DNA of 64,000 nucleotides from Amoebidium appalachense (Eukaryota; Ichthyosporea): NCBI GenBank assembly GCA_963693365.1, contig CAVNZM010000008.1, positions 4,774,001 to 4,838,000 of the forward strand, read 5' to 3'. Shown piece by piece: positions 1 to 18,928 of this stretch (position 1 is its first letter; each line of letters starts with the position of its first letter). The notes under the pieces were generated by a model. It saw only the letters and a program-made list of their open reading frames with translations, ran no database searches and was not told where the DNA came from. The position numbers and the translations under genes were made by a program.

Positions 1-62
1 GTATGCAACATCAGCAATGCGCACAGTAGTCATAAGCAGAGCCCATCCTCAGGGAGGGCCCC
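1..62 (-). repeat. Truncated minus-strand copy of the dispersed C-tailed repeat
   Basis: The reverse complement holds the family core (GGGCCCTCCCTGAGGATGGG, then CTCTGCTTATGA and TGTGCGCAT). It is cut by the window edge on one side and by a G-run at 66-89 on the other. It lies just downstream, in UPF3 sense, of exon 8. Confidence 0.75.
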
Positions 63-93
63 GGAGGGGGGGGGGGGGGGGGGGGGGGGTTAC

Positions 94-5056
<4,963 letters not shown>

Positions 5057-5533
5057 GATGCAGCCAAGAGGGATAGAGGGTGTGGGTGTGGGTGTGGGTG
5101 TCAGTGGGGGTAGGGGGTATATTCGGATGGAAGTCTACAAGTGATTAGCTTTGATGAACAATGGGCAGGAGAGCCGGAGAGGGAGAAGATGTGTAAAAAG
5201 GACGGTTTCGAAGACTGAACTTAGTCTATGAACTATTAGCTGTCTTTGGCTTAGTGGCTCACTACTCATTTTGCGTAAACAGTATGCACTGAAATTACGC
5301 GGCTGACAAATTTGCGCCAATAGCTGTTAGCATTATATATTTATATTGTTTGTAAAAACCTGTTATTTGAGAAGTAGTGTTGTCTGTGCTAGGCTACACA
5401 GTACAGCACCACTCAATCAGAAACAGAACAAGCCTCAAAGAAAAGGGTGGATAGCATAGGAAGAAAGTTCTTCGTTGTGAACTACGAGTGTCAGAAGTTA
5501 TTCTTAGTTGTGAATTAAAGAAAGGTGTCAGAA
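5057..5533. promoter_or_regulatory. Head-to-head intergenic region, probable bidirectional promoter
   Basis: Only 477 bp separate the UPF3 start codon (minus) from the TRAPPC3 start codon (plus). The interval has none of the long homopolymer runs typical of the window. It holds a CCAAT box at 5317-5321 and an AT-rich TATA-like stretch at 5334-5346. Shared control of both genes is an inference from spacing. Confidence 0.55.
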
Positions 5534-5731
5534 ATGAGTCGAGGGGCGGTTAGGACGACGCCAGATGGCAAGAAAGTGGTATGTTTCAGTCCTACTGCTT
5601 CTTTCGTCCCGTCCCTTCCTCTGACCTGTGCCTGTGTTTTTTTGCCTTTTTCCTGGCTTGTTGTGCTCCAGGGGCAATCTCTTTGTTGTGGAGTGTGTGG
5701 CTTGCTTTTATAAGTGATGGTAATAGTGTTA

Positions 5732-5808
<77 letters not shown>

Positions 5809-6352
5809 GGGAGAGAGAGGGAGACAGAGGAAGGTGGGAGAGCGAGAGATTTGGAGGGAGGGAGGTAGGGAGGGAAGGAGGGAGGGAGTGAGGAGAGGGA
5901 ATAGGAGGGATAAGAGAGAGAGAGTGATAGAGAGAGATGGAAACGGAGAGAGGGAGAGGGACACAGTCCTTTGCTTATATGTGTCGAGGGAAGCAGAGAG
6001 TCAGGAAGGTGATGGGACACGGGTTGGGGGGTGGGTGGTTGCTGTTTGTGTGTGGTGGGGTTTGGGAGGTGGGGGTGGGGGCTGGGGAGGCGGGGGTAGG
6101 GTAGGGGGGGCTGGGTGGGTGTTTGTGTGTGTGTTTGGGGAGGGGGGGGGGGGGGGGGTTGGCAGGTGGGACATAGCTCGAGAATTCGTTTCGTATTATG
6201 GCAATCACGTTGCCATAATACTAACTATTCACACCCACAACCACACGCAACCACACGCACACGTGCGAACAAGCGCACACATGCGTATACACGCACGGAA
6301 AGCAGCATGTTCGTGCATGCCTGCGTCCAGCACGTCTGCGTATATTTGTGAC

Positions 6353-6410
<58 letters not shown>

Positions 6411-6526
6411 AACACAAACGCACAGAATTTGGAGCTGTTCGTGCTCACATACGGAGCGCTAGTAGCTCAGCTTCTGAAAGACACGGGGGATGAGGAGACA
6501 GTCAACAAAACTCTCGACAGCATGTA

Positions 6527-6563
<37 letters not shown>

Positions 6564-6648
6564 GGGAAAGCATCACCCGTGCTCGTGGGCACACACTATG
6601 CACATGCGCAAGCACACGCACACCCACAGATGCGTGCATGCACACACA

Positions 6649-6731
<83 letters not shown>

Positions 6732-6958
6732 CACAAAACACACATGAGTACAGGCAAAGAGACATGCACACTTCAAAAATATACGGGAAGGGGGGGCGGG
6801 GAGGGGGAAGGATGCTTTCTCTCTCCCCATCCTTCCTTGCTGCATTCTCGGTGCTGTCTTTTTGCTGTCTCCTGGGTCGTGCATGTCATTGTGCTAGTGT
6901 GTGCCCTGTGTTGTTGTACACAATGTTTACCCCCCTCCAACCTCTCTCCAACCCTCCC

Positions 6959-6989
<31 letters not shown>

Positions 6990-8103
6990 CCCCTCCCTCC
7001 CTCCCTCCCTCTCTCTCTGTCTCTCCCTCTCCCCACGCCTTCCCTCCGCCCCTCCTTCCTCCCTCATTCCCTCCCCCAACCCTCCCCCCTCCCCGTCGTA
7101 AAAACATACTTCATACCCTGTAACACATTTTTACCCCCCCCCCCCCCCCCCCCCCCCCCCCAACCGTTCCAGTGGATACAGCATGGGTACCCGACTAGCC
7201 GAAGACTTTCTTTCCCGTATTGCCATCAGCCGGTGTACAGAGTTCAAAGAGACGGCAGAGGTGCTAACAAAGGTGGGTCCCTGGATATATCTAGGACGGG
7301 ATACCTTCTATCTTCTTGTTCGATGTGGTTTGTTTGCACATCTGTAATATTTGGAAATTTCATCCGGGATAGTTTGGCATATTTGGTAATTTCATCCGGG
7401 ATAGTTTGGCATATTCGGTAGTTTCATTCGGGATAGTTTGACATTCTCCTCATTCAAACCGTGGACTGCTCATTTAGGTCGGTTAACGTTATGTGATTAG
7501 TGATTTGATGTTTTTTTCCATGTGGGTTGTGTTTTTTTTGTGATAGTTCATAATTTACCGTGGGCTATTTTGATGTGTTATACAAGAAGAGTTTTTTGTT
7601 TTCAATTGGGATAGTTAGATGGTTGCCCCCAAGAGATCTTGTTACTACCTCGGGATAGTTAGAGATTCGTGTGTGGAATATTGGTATGTTTCTTGGCGGA
7701 CAATTTGATTATCGTGATGGGAGCAGAGAGAGGGTGAGAGAGGGTGTGTGTGGGTGTGTGGGTATGTCTTATCTTTCCTCCTTGTCTTTTATCCTTATCT
7801 TTCCCTTTTTTTTTTCTTTTTTTTTTGGGGGGGGGGGGGGGGGCGGAGGGGGGGGGGGGATGTCGATTCCGGTTCTATAATCGTGCATTACTTCTGCTTT
7901 ATTTAGGGGCCATTGATGCATGTCATACCCCCCCCCTCCCCCCTCCCGCCCACCGTTCCACTCTCCCCCCCCTCCCCTCCCTCGTTCCTTCTAGTGTATT
8001 GATGTCCGCAAAAGCAAGAATTGCTTTCTTGTAATCTGCGTTTGCAGCACACAGGGTGTGTGCGCGCGGACACACACACACACATAAACGCGCTATCACC
8101 AAT

Positions 8104-8139
<36 letters not shown>

Positions 8140-9551
8140 GGCACTGTTCAAGTGTCTTCTGCCTGCACACTTCTCATTTTTGTGACGTTTTTGTTGTTGC
8201 TCTTTGTTGTCTCCTCCATATCTCCAAGCCTCTAACGCATACATCCCCCCCCCCCCCCCCCCCCCCGGGGGCTGGCAGCAGGTCCTTCTCACTGCGCCTT
8301 TAACACTCCCGTGCTCTTGAGCTCCACCCCCCCATATCCCGTCCCGTGTTCCTTTTTGACTCTGTCCCACTTTCCCCTTCTTCGGTCCTCCCCGTCCCTG
8401 CCTCTGTTTCTCCCCTCCTTCCCCCCCCCCCCCCTCCCCCCCCCTCTCTCGGGTTCTGTGGATGACCTGGGCCCCCCCTGAGGATGGGCTCTGCTTATTA
8501 TGCATACTCTTTATGTATGGTTTGCATTCTGCATCGTGTTGTCCGTTGTTCTTGTGTACTTCGTACTTTATGTCGCATTTAAACCCCCCTCTCTTTCTCT
8601 ATATACATCCCCCCTTTGTAGAAGCCCGGCTTATGCTCTACTTCTCTGCTTGTTTTCTTAGTTTTTTGCCTGCTTGCAGTTTTTGTAGACTCTATTTTCT
8701 GATTGCTGCTCCTTGAACAACCCTGCTCGTCTTTGGCCAAGACGGGTAGACTCGCCTATTGCTGTTGAAACAAAGTATGGGTTGGGAACCACACGCGAAA
8801 GGTTAAAGAGTCGAAACCCATGCTTTTGTGGAGACATAGGAACCCCCCTGATGATGGGCTCTGTTCAAGTGTCTCCTGCTTGCACGCTTAATTAGTTTGA
8901 TTTTGGATTTCCCACTTTTGTAACGTTTTGTTGATGCTCGTTGTTGTCTCCTCCATATTTCCTACCCTCTAACGCATACATCACCCCCCCCCTCCCCCCC
9001 CCCCCCCCCCCCCCCCTTCTCTCTCCCTTTTTCTCTCTTACCTCGTCTCTCGCTGTCTCTCTTTTTCTCTCTCTCTGCCCCCTCTCTGCCCTCCCCCCCC
9101 CCCCCCCCCCCCCCCCCGGGGAATAGGTCGAAACTCGGGTACTGTGGATGACGTGGGCCCCCCCTGAGGATGGGCTCTGCTTATTATGCATACTCTTTAT
9201 GTATGGCTTGCATTCTGCATCGTGTTATCCGTTTGTTCTTGTGTACTTCGTACTTTTTGACGCATTCAAAACCCCCCCCCGACCCCCGCCCCCCTCCGCC
9301 TCTTCCATTTCTGTTCATTATTATTTCCTGCCTGTGTTTTTTGACTTTTGGACTTCGTCTTCCGTGTCTTTATCTTTGTATTATTCAATGACCTCGCATT
9401 CATGGACACCACATACTGACGGACACATTACTCCCTCCTCCCCCTCTTCCCCCCTCCCCATTCCTCCCTCCCTTGCTCCCTCTCACTCCCTCCGTCCGTC
9501 CGTTCCCCCCCCCAACCCCCACCCCTCACTTCCTCTTTCTTTCCCTCTCCC

Positions 9552-9606
<55 letters not shown>

Positions 9607-11186
9607 ACACACCAGACGTTATTCAGCATGTACATGGGCATACAACCACCAGTCACAAACTGGAGTGAAGACAGCAAAGAGTTCTCAGTTCTGCTCCCAG
9701 ACAACCCCATGAACGACTTTATCGAACTGCCCCCAAACCACACAAAGATTCTGTTTTCAAACGTCATTGCCGGAATATTGAGAGGCGGGTTGGAAGCGGT
9801 ATAGAACCCCCCTCCTCCCCCCCCCCCCCCCCCCCTCCTCTCCCCCCCTTCCACTCCTCCTTCGCATCTTTCCCCCCCCCCCCCCCTCCCCCTCCCCCAC
9901 CACCACCACCACTACCACCACCCCCCCCCCCCCCCCCCTCCCCCTCCCCCCACCACCACCACCACTACCACCCCCCCCCCCAGACATCTTTACTTCCATG
10001 CAACCGGGCATGGTTGCTCTGTGTCGTGCATCTGTAAGCACATACGCGTTTGTCGCTGCACTGCATTAGTTTGCACACACATCTTCACCGTTTTGCTCAC
10101 CTTGCTTGCATAAGCAACCCTGCTCGTCTTTGATCAAGACGGGTTGACCCACCCAAGTTCAGTTGATGCTGCTGTCTGAGTTGGAGCGTCGTATATACGC
10201 GGGCTAAGGGGTCGAAACTCAGACGCAATTGATGACTTGGGCCCTCCCTGAGGATGGGCTCTGCTTATGACGCATACTGTGCGCATGGCTGATGCTGCAT
10301 ACTTGAATGTTTGCCTTTGCATGTGTCCTGCATCATGCTTCTCATCGTCTATGCGTACTTCGTACTGTGTTCCGCATTCAAACCCCCCTGTCTTCTTTCA
10401 GAGGTGTCCTTTCAGGACAGACCACTGTGTGGAGACATCTTTACTTCCATGCAACCGGGCATGGTTGCTCTGTGTCGTGCATCTGTAAGCACATACGCGT
10501 TTGTCGCTGCACTGCATTAGTTTGCACACACATCTTCACCGTTTTGCTCACCTTGCTTGCATAAGCAACCCTGCTCGTCTTTGATCAAGACGGGTTGACC
10601 CACCCAAGTTCAGTTGATGCTGCTGTCTGAGTTGGAGCGTCGTATATACGCGGGCTAAGGGGTCGAAACTCAGACGCAATTGATGACTTGGGCCCTCCCT
10701 GAGGATGGGCTCTGCTTATGACGCATACTGTGCGCATGGCTGATGCTGCATACTTGAATGTTTGCCTTTGCATGTGTCCTGCATCATGCTTCTCATCGTC
10801 TATGCGTACTTCGTACTGTGTTCCGCATTCAAACCCCCCCCCCCCCCCCTCCTCCCTCCCCCCGTTTTCTCCCTCTGGCTCCCCCCACCCCTTAAAAAGA
10901 AAACAATGAAAGAAACAAAAGGAAAAGAGTACAAATGATTAAGAAAGCGGTATTTGAATTGGGCTTCGTGTTCTTGGATGAGTGAGTTGAGACTCGGAAA
11001 CTATGGATGGCTTGGGTATTGATTAGTAGATTTGCCTACTCCTTTTGCTTGTTCGTGTGTGTGTGTTCTGTCTGGTATATCTTCATGTGTGTCGTTGCTT
11101 TGAGTATGTTCTAGCACTATGTATCATTCGACCATTCGAACTCCCTCTCCCTTCCCCCCCCCCCTCCTCCCCCCCCCCCCCCCCCT

Positions 11187-11224
<38 letters not shown>

Positions 11225-11303
11225 AACCCCTCCCTTGAAGGATAGTTGGTACTACTTATGCCGCACACACATATATGTGGTTCGTTGTTCTACGCATCCC
11301 CCC

Positions 11304-11334
<31 letters not shown>

Positions 11335-11413
11335 AAAAAAAAAAAAAAAGAAAACACATACACACACACACACACACCCTTTCTGTGTCAGAAATTGGTC
11401 TCTTTTTTTCTTT

Positions 11414-11453
<40 letters not shown>

Positions 11454-11980
11454 TGTTTGTTTTTTGTTTTTGTTTTTTGGAGTTTGCCGAACGAACATCA
11501 TGCAGATGCTTTCAATGGATATGCTCTATTCAGTATACCACAATGAGAGAACTATCTTGCCTTATTTCTCTGAAACCTCATTTGGTTCCTCGTGAAGCAG
11601 CCGATTGCCTGAACCCTTTTGCAGTACATTAGCGACCCTCTTTCTTTTTTGTCTCCTTTTTTCTTTCTTTTTTTTTTTCCCCTCTCCTCTCTCTCTTCCC
11701 CTTTGGGCTTCCTTGCTTGAATTTTTGTTGATTGTCAAGCCTCCCCCTCCAAATATCTCCTTTTTTTTTAATTTCGTTTTCTTCTCTTCTCTTTCCACCA
11801 ATATCCCAACTTTGCCGCCAAGTAACTATCTCACATGGTTTGAATTTTCCAATTTTTCAGATGCAGCTAAAATGCGATGTGTGGTTCGTGCAAGACGTAC
11901 TCCGTGGGGACAAGGAGACGGAAATCAGGCTGAGGCTCAAAGAAGTTCTTGATGACGAGGTACCCCCAAGCGACGACTGA
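5534..11980 (+). CDS. TRAPPC3: TRAPPC3 / Bet3 subunit of the TRAPP vesicle-tethering complex
   Basis: Exons: 5534-5578, 6426-6523, 7173-7272, 9616-9798, 11861-11980 (TGA). Phases match and the product is 181 residues, against 180 in human TRAPPC3. Landmarks in order: MSRGAVR; LELFVLTYGALVAQLLKD; SRCTEFKETAEVL, holding Cys69 at the position of the palmitoylated Cys of animal Bet3; MYMGIQPPVTNWS; PMNDFIELPPNH; AGILRGGLEA; VWFVQDVLRGDKETEIRLRL; acidic tail. Bet3 is a core subunit of the TRAPP complexes, which act as Rab GTPase (Ypt1/Rab1) exchange factors and tether vesicles at the Golgi. The start follows from the MSR N-terminus and agreement in length. Introns 3 and 4 are large and hold several copies of the dispersed C-tailed repeat. 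The exon 2 donor (AT|GTATGC) gives Ile48. Confidence 0.97.
6193..6221. repeat. Perfect 12-bp hairpin in TRAPPC3 intron 1
   Basis: GTATTATGGCAA at 6193-6204 and its reverse complement at 6210-6221 enclose a 5-base loop. It sits between the G/GT-rich first half and the CA-rich second half of the intron. Confidence 0.8.
6355..6409. repeat. (CA)n microsatellite before the TRAPPC3 exon 2 acceptor
   Basis: A pure CA tract that ends 16 bases before the exon 2 acceptor CACAG. Confidence 0.95.
6653..6731. repeat. (CA)n microsatellite in TRAPPC3 intron 2
   Basis: About 78 bp of CA repeats, followed downstream by CT-rich DNA and a C-run that together lead into the exon 3 acceptor. Confidence 0.95.
7352..7445. 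repeat. 32-bp tandem minisatellite in TRAPPC3 intron 3
   Basis: Three head-to-tail copies of a 32-bp unit built on CATCCGGGATAGTTTGGCAT start near 7361, 7393 and 7425. Degenerate GGGATAGTTAGA fragments recur at about 7605 and 7652. Confidence 0.85.
8450..8589 (+). repeat. Dispersed C-tailed repeat, 3' half
   Basis: Family core (CCCTGAGGATGGGCTCTGCT, then TATGCATACTCTTTATG), the TTGTGTACTTCGTACTTT segment, and the terminal GCATTTAAACCCCCC. In TRAPPC3 intron 3. Confidence 0.85.
8706..8890 (+). repeat. Diverged dispersed repeat copy, mainly the 5' half
   Basis: Holds ACCCTGCTCGTCTTTGGCCA and AGACGGGT from the 5' half, a degenerate GAGTCGAAACCC box, and a rearranged CCCCCTGATGATGGGCTCTG core. 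Confidence 0.7.
9121..9280 (+). repeat. Dispersed C-tailed repeat, 3' half
   Basis: From AGGTCGAAACTCGGGTACTG through the CCCTGAGGATGGGCTCTGCT core to GACGCATTCAAAACCCCCCC. Nearly identical to the copy at 62212-62515. Confidence 0.87.
9983..10840 (+). repeat. 451-bp tandem duplication containing the dispersed repeat
   Basis: The block starting at 9983 recurs at 10434 with a period of exactly 451 bp. I see no difference between the copies over at least 400 bp. Each copy holds a Cys-encoding segment, TTGCTTGCATAAGCAACCCT, AGACGGGTTGACCCACCC, GGGGTCGAAACTCAGACG, the CCCTGAGGATGGGCTCTGCT core and a GCATTCAAACCCCCC end. The lack of divergence points to a recent duplication, or to an assembly duplication. 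In TRAPPC3 intron 4. Confidence 0.95.
10402..10484 (+). other. Exon-like cassette carried by the dispersed repeat
   Basis: An 83-bp segment with a good acceptor (TTCTTTCAG) before it and a good donor (GTAAGC) after it. It is open in the frame reading VSFQDRPLCGD then IFTSMQPGMVALCRAS. A copy of the same length with the same flanking splice sites is at 62737-62819. It does not fit the phases of TRAPPC3 and is not part of its product. Confidence 0.5.
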
Positions 11981-13740
<1,760 letters not shown>

Positions 13741-14099
13741 AGAAATTCAATAGGTTAGATTGTAAGCCAATCACAGCACAAACGAAAGATGATTGGTTAT
13801 GGGGATCAAGAGCGCCAAAATCAACCAATCACTGTAATATTCGCAGTTCTTTTGAATCAGACTACCACATCTTGGTGTGTGCGTCAGACAGATTGCTCTT
13901 GTCTCTTACTTTATGCCTTGGAGTATATAAACAACGGAAAGAACGGGGCCCCTTCCGCCACAAGTGTCTATCATTGATCTATACTATTACTTTACACTTG
14001 TATTCTCCTTCCCGGTCAATACTAATGAACATTCAGAAACCGGAATCCAAGCGTGCACACACCACAACAAGATCTAATAAAATTTTCAAGACTCTCATC

Positions 14100-15172
14100 A
14101 TGCCTAGGTTTCTGTCCGTTCTACGGCCTTGTGCCTTCCTGTGGCTAGCGTGTGTGATCCTGCCACCGCAAGCTTTTACCTACGCGTTTGCTACACGCAG
14201 TGGGCTCGGAGACAAAGCAGAGACAGGAAGTACAGGAGAGCTCATGAGCAATGAAGAAGTGATGAAGGTGCTCGCTCAAGGCTTGGGCCTTGCTCTACCG
14301 GAAGAAAACAACGTAGCTCTTGCAAATTCAACACATGGTGGAGAGAAAAAGAGAAGAGGTCGTAGGAGTATTGGAGGTTATGCTCTTGGTCCGGAAGTTG
14401 CGGAGGCGCTGGTGGAGAGACCAAGATATGGTACGGAACTTTCTTTCTCAGCATGGGATCCCGGAGACTCTGTTTGTGTGGGCCCACAACTTTGCTGATA
14501 TGTGTGCAAGCGTGTGTGCGTGTGTGTGTGTGTACATGTGCATACATGTGTGTGTGCGTGATTGTGCGCAATTATGTGTTTATGCGTGCGTGTGTGCGTG
14601 CGTGTGTGTGTGCATGCGTGCGTGCGTGCGTGCGTGTGTGCGTGCGTGCGTGCGTGCGTGCGTGTGTGCGTGATTGGGTGTGTGCGTGCGTGTGCGTGCG
14701 GGTGTGTGACACTGTGCGCGCACATGTATGTGTGTGTGTGTGTATGTGTGTGTGCGGGTATGTGTGTGCGCGTGTGCTTGTGTGTCTGTGTGCGCCTGTG
14801 TTGTATGTGTTTGTGAGTGTGTGTGCGCGCGCGCTCGTGGTGTGTGTGTGAGTGACTGTGTGTGTATGTTTGTGTGTTTGTGTTGTGTGCATGTGTGTGT
14901 GTGTGCGTGTGAAAGTGCGTGCGGGCGTTTGTATGGTATAGTAATACATTTTGACGGTTCATGATGTTGCATGTGTCTTTGTGTGTATGTGGGCTGTTTT
15001 TTTGTGCCACTGGTTTCGCTTGGTCTTTCTGTACATGTTTATGTGGTTTGTGTCTCTAAAATTGGGTTGTCATAATGGTTCGGTGTGTGCCTGTGGGCCT
15101 GTCCCTGGGTGTTTTGCATTGGAGTTCACCGTTTTTACAATTTAATAATGTGGTGTTCTTGGGCTTTGGGGT

Positions 15173-15203
<31 letters not shown>

Positions 15204-15350
15204 CTTCTCTCTCAGCACGACGGTCCCCATTTTGGGCTGTGACTAGATCTAACTCTGGTGGTCTAAATGTACTGAAACCAAAGCCTCTATGCTTCCACCA
15301 TGGGCCATACCTTTAAACGACCATATCTCATTATGGTATGATATCCATGA

Positions 15351-15386
<36 letters not shown>

Positions 15387-17861
15387 ACTCTCATTCCATT
15401 TGTGAACACAGGCGAGAAAATGATGGAAACACTAGCACGCACAAACCCGGCATTCGGCCAAACCCAACGTGCCCTGGAAGAGAAATACGACCGGCCCACC
15501 CTCTGTCGCCTGCCCTCGCTCAGTTCCGAGTCCCGCACGTGCCTCTGTGATTCCGCCCGTCCCTTCCTCCAGTGCATGGCGTACGTATGTCGGGATTTTG
15601 CCGAATTTGCAAGCGAGTTGGAGAGCTCTGATAGGCCCCCTCTGTCTGAGGCACTTGAAGGTGTTGTGGGGGCAGATTTTTTGGAGGAGGAAGAGACAAC
15701 TAGGTGAATATCTCAGCACATCCCTCCCCCTCAACCCCTCCTTTCATTCCGCCCCAACAACATAGACAGTAATACCAACAACAACAGCAACTCTAACAAA
15801 AACAACATAATCAACTTTGAACAACCTCCCCCCCCCCTCCCCCCCCCCCCCTCCTCCCCCCGTGTCCCTATTTTTTAAAAAGGGATGAAAACAGAATAAA
15901 CTAAAGAAAGAGAGACCTCCGAGAGAAAATGCACTTGCTTAAGATTTGCGACAAGAGATCTTTGAATAAGAAGTGAAATCAATCAACACCACCACCCAAG
16001 GGGGGTGGTGTTGATTGATTTCACTTTTTTTTTTTTTTTTTTTTTTTTTTTGGGGGGGGGGGGGGGAGGGGGGGGGGGTAGCAAACATGCATTACAGTTT
16101 ACCTCGAAAAGAAAAAGGGGTTGGAGGATGGGGGGGTTTGGGGAAAGGGGGGGGGGGGGGGGGGGGGGGGGGGAATGGGGTTGTACTTAATTCTTTGCCT
16201 CCAATCAGCATTGACTATTCCCCGGTGGCCATCGAAGGGGGACGTTCTCTAGGGGAGCTCGCCACTAACGCCAAAACGACCATCACAGACCTGTTCTCGA
16301 AGGGGAAAGAAGGGTTCGAAGCAGTCTCGAAGGTGGTTAAAGAGTTCTCGAACCTTCCGTGCAAACCCAGCTTGGACGGAACACAGCGCGTCTGTTTTGG
16401 GTGCGAGGGGTGCATGACGACACCATATTTGGACATATGCTTGGGGGCGGGGACATGCGGGATTCCTTTAATGACCAATGATGGAAAGATTTGCTTTAAT
16501 GGGCTTTCGATCAAGGGGACGCACTTTTGCACACCGGCGCTAGATTCGCTAGCGGAAAATTCGACTGAGACCAAGATTGCGATGGAAAATGTAGATTTTG
16601 CTATGAATACGGCCACTGTGACCGGCAGGATTAAGTTGTGTGCCCCCGGGACCAACGCTGCAGTAAGTAGTTCTCAAACCAGATGCCGCATTCCTACCCC
16701 CTCCCCCCCCCCCCCCCCCCCCCCCCCGCTACCTACCATCCCAATTATCCCCCCTCTTCCCCTTCCTTCCTTCGTTACCTGGTACGCGAATCCTTGCCAT
16801 TGCTTTCAAAATGCTTGTGAACCCCATCTCCCCCCCTCCCCCCCCCCCCCCCCACCCCTCCCCTCCCCCCCCTCCCCCCCCCCCCCCCCCCCCCCCCCTC
16901 CCGCCCTTCCCCTCCCCCCCTTCCCGCTCCCCCACCCCGCTCTCTCCAAAAAAAAAAGGTACAAGAAAACAGGTGGCACTGAAATGGATGAAAAGGAAGA
17001 AAGGAAATCTCCCTCCCCCCCCCCCCCCCCCTTCTCCCCCCCTCCCGCTCCCCCCACCCTCTCGTTGTTGGCGCATCTCCCACCACCACCACCACAGCCA
17101 TCACAACCACCACCACCAATACCCCCCACCCCCCACCCCCACCCCACCCCCCCCCTTCCCCCCTACTCAGAGCACTTCCCCCCACCTACCCCGCATATTG
17201 ATTCACCCATACTCGAGCCTTTACACCATGCCTTTGCTACGGCTGCCTATGTACGAGCATCTTTGCTCGAATATCTCAGTTTGCAAATTAGTTTCTACAC
17301 CTGTAGATATGCAAACAGGCTCTATACCTTTAGATATACATTCGGTCTCTATGAATTAAGATATACCTACTGCCCCTGTGCCTCAGGTATACATACTGCC
17401 TCTATACCTTTAGACAAACACACTGCCTCTATACCTTTAGACATACACACTGCCTTTATACCTTTAGATATACATAATACCTCTATGTCTTTAGATATAC
17501 ATACTGCCTCTATGTCTTTAGATACACCTACTGCCTTTTTGCCTCAGATATACATACTACCTCTGTGCCTTTAGATATACATACTGCCTCTATACCTTTA
17601 GATATACATACTGCCTCTATGTCTGTAGATACACCTACTGCCTTTGTGCCTCAGATATACATACTACCTCTGTGCCTTTAGATATACATACTGCCTCTAT
17701 AACTTTAGATATACATTCTGCCTATATGTCTGTAGATACACCTACTGCCTTTGTGCCTCAGATATACATACTACCTCTGTGCCTTTAGATATACATACTG
17801 CCTCTATGCCAATTGCAATGTGGTTGCAATATGGTTATCCGCCCAAAGGTGTAGAAACAGA

Positions 17862-17892
<31 letters not shown>

Positions 17893-18816
17893 AAAAAAAA
17901 AAAAAGAAAAGGAATAAGAAAAAATCTCACTTTAGTACCCGTTTTTGCTACTATCTAATGGGTCACGATGGTAGACGTTTTCCTCACTTCTCTTGAAAGA
18001 GTTAGTTATGCTTTTGGTCGTGTGTTCCACCTTCAGTGGTAACCCTTTTCAACTTCAAACTTTCAACACAGTTTGCACGAATTTTCTCACGTTTTTAATC
18101 ATGTTTTTAGGCTCAATTTTCACAATTTTTCTCACTTTTTTTTTAATGTTTTTAGGCCGCCTTCAGCAAGGTGGTCAAGAAGTTCCACCTTGCCGCCTGC
18201 CCGTTGGATCTTATCAACGGACAGATGTTCACCCTGCGTAAGATGCTCAAGGCAAACACGGCCATCCGACCCATCCCGTTTGTTCTTGAGTTGGGATTCA
18301 GGGGGAGGTGGCAGTATGGAGACCCATTGGAAAAGGTGTGTGTTTTGTTTTTCCTTCTTTTTCTTTTCTTTTTTTTTTTTTGTCTGTGTGTGTTGGGGAG
18401 AGGGTGGGGGGGGAAGAGGGAGGGGGTTGGGGGTAATGGGGGAGAGGAGGAGCGGGGAGGGGGGGGGGGGGGGGGGGGGGGGTTATGGGGAGGGAAAGGT
18501 GGGGGGACGGGGTGGGTTTCCGTGGGGTGGGGGAAGAGGAGGGGAAAGAGGGTTGGGGGTTGGGGTGGGGGATGGGGGGTGGGGGGGGGAAAGGGAGCAA
18601 TGGGGAAAGGGGGGGAGGGGGGGGAGAGGGTGGGGGGGGGGGGGGGGAGGGGAAGGTGGGGATCTCGGGGGGAGCCTGTGTTAAGCTTTAGTATTTGAGG
18701 TTGGAGGTACGGCGGAAGGGGAACCGGGGGGTGGGGGTGGGGAGAGCATGCTTGTTTGTGTGTGTCACAGTTGTTTGCGTTAACTGTGCTTGATTTTGAA
18801 CACTTCCTCCGCGCCG

Positions 18817-18847
<31 letters not shown>

Positions 18848-18885
18848 ACCCCCACCCACCCACCCACCCACCCACCCACATGCAC

Positions 18886-18928
<43 letters not shown>

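Noticed and set aside
13872-14099. Upstream in-frame extension of the secreted-protein gene (start before 14100)
   Set aside because: It overlaps the TATA box and probable transcription start, and would bury the signal peptide.
13872-14498. Continuation of exon 1 to the stop after QLC
   Set aside because: The reading past 14430 enters the intron; the GTACGG donor at 14431 gives phase-correct joining to exon 2 and the rest of the protein.
17290-17813. CRISPR-like array
   Set aside because: The 27-bp units are directly adjacent with no unique spacers; this is a minisatellite in a eukaryotic intron.
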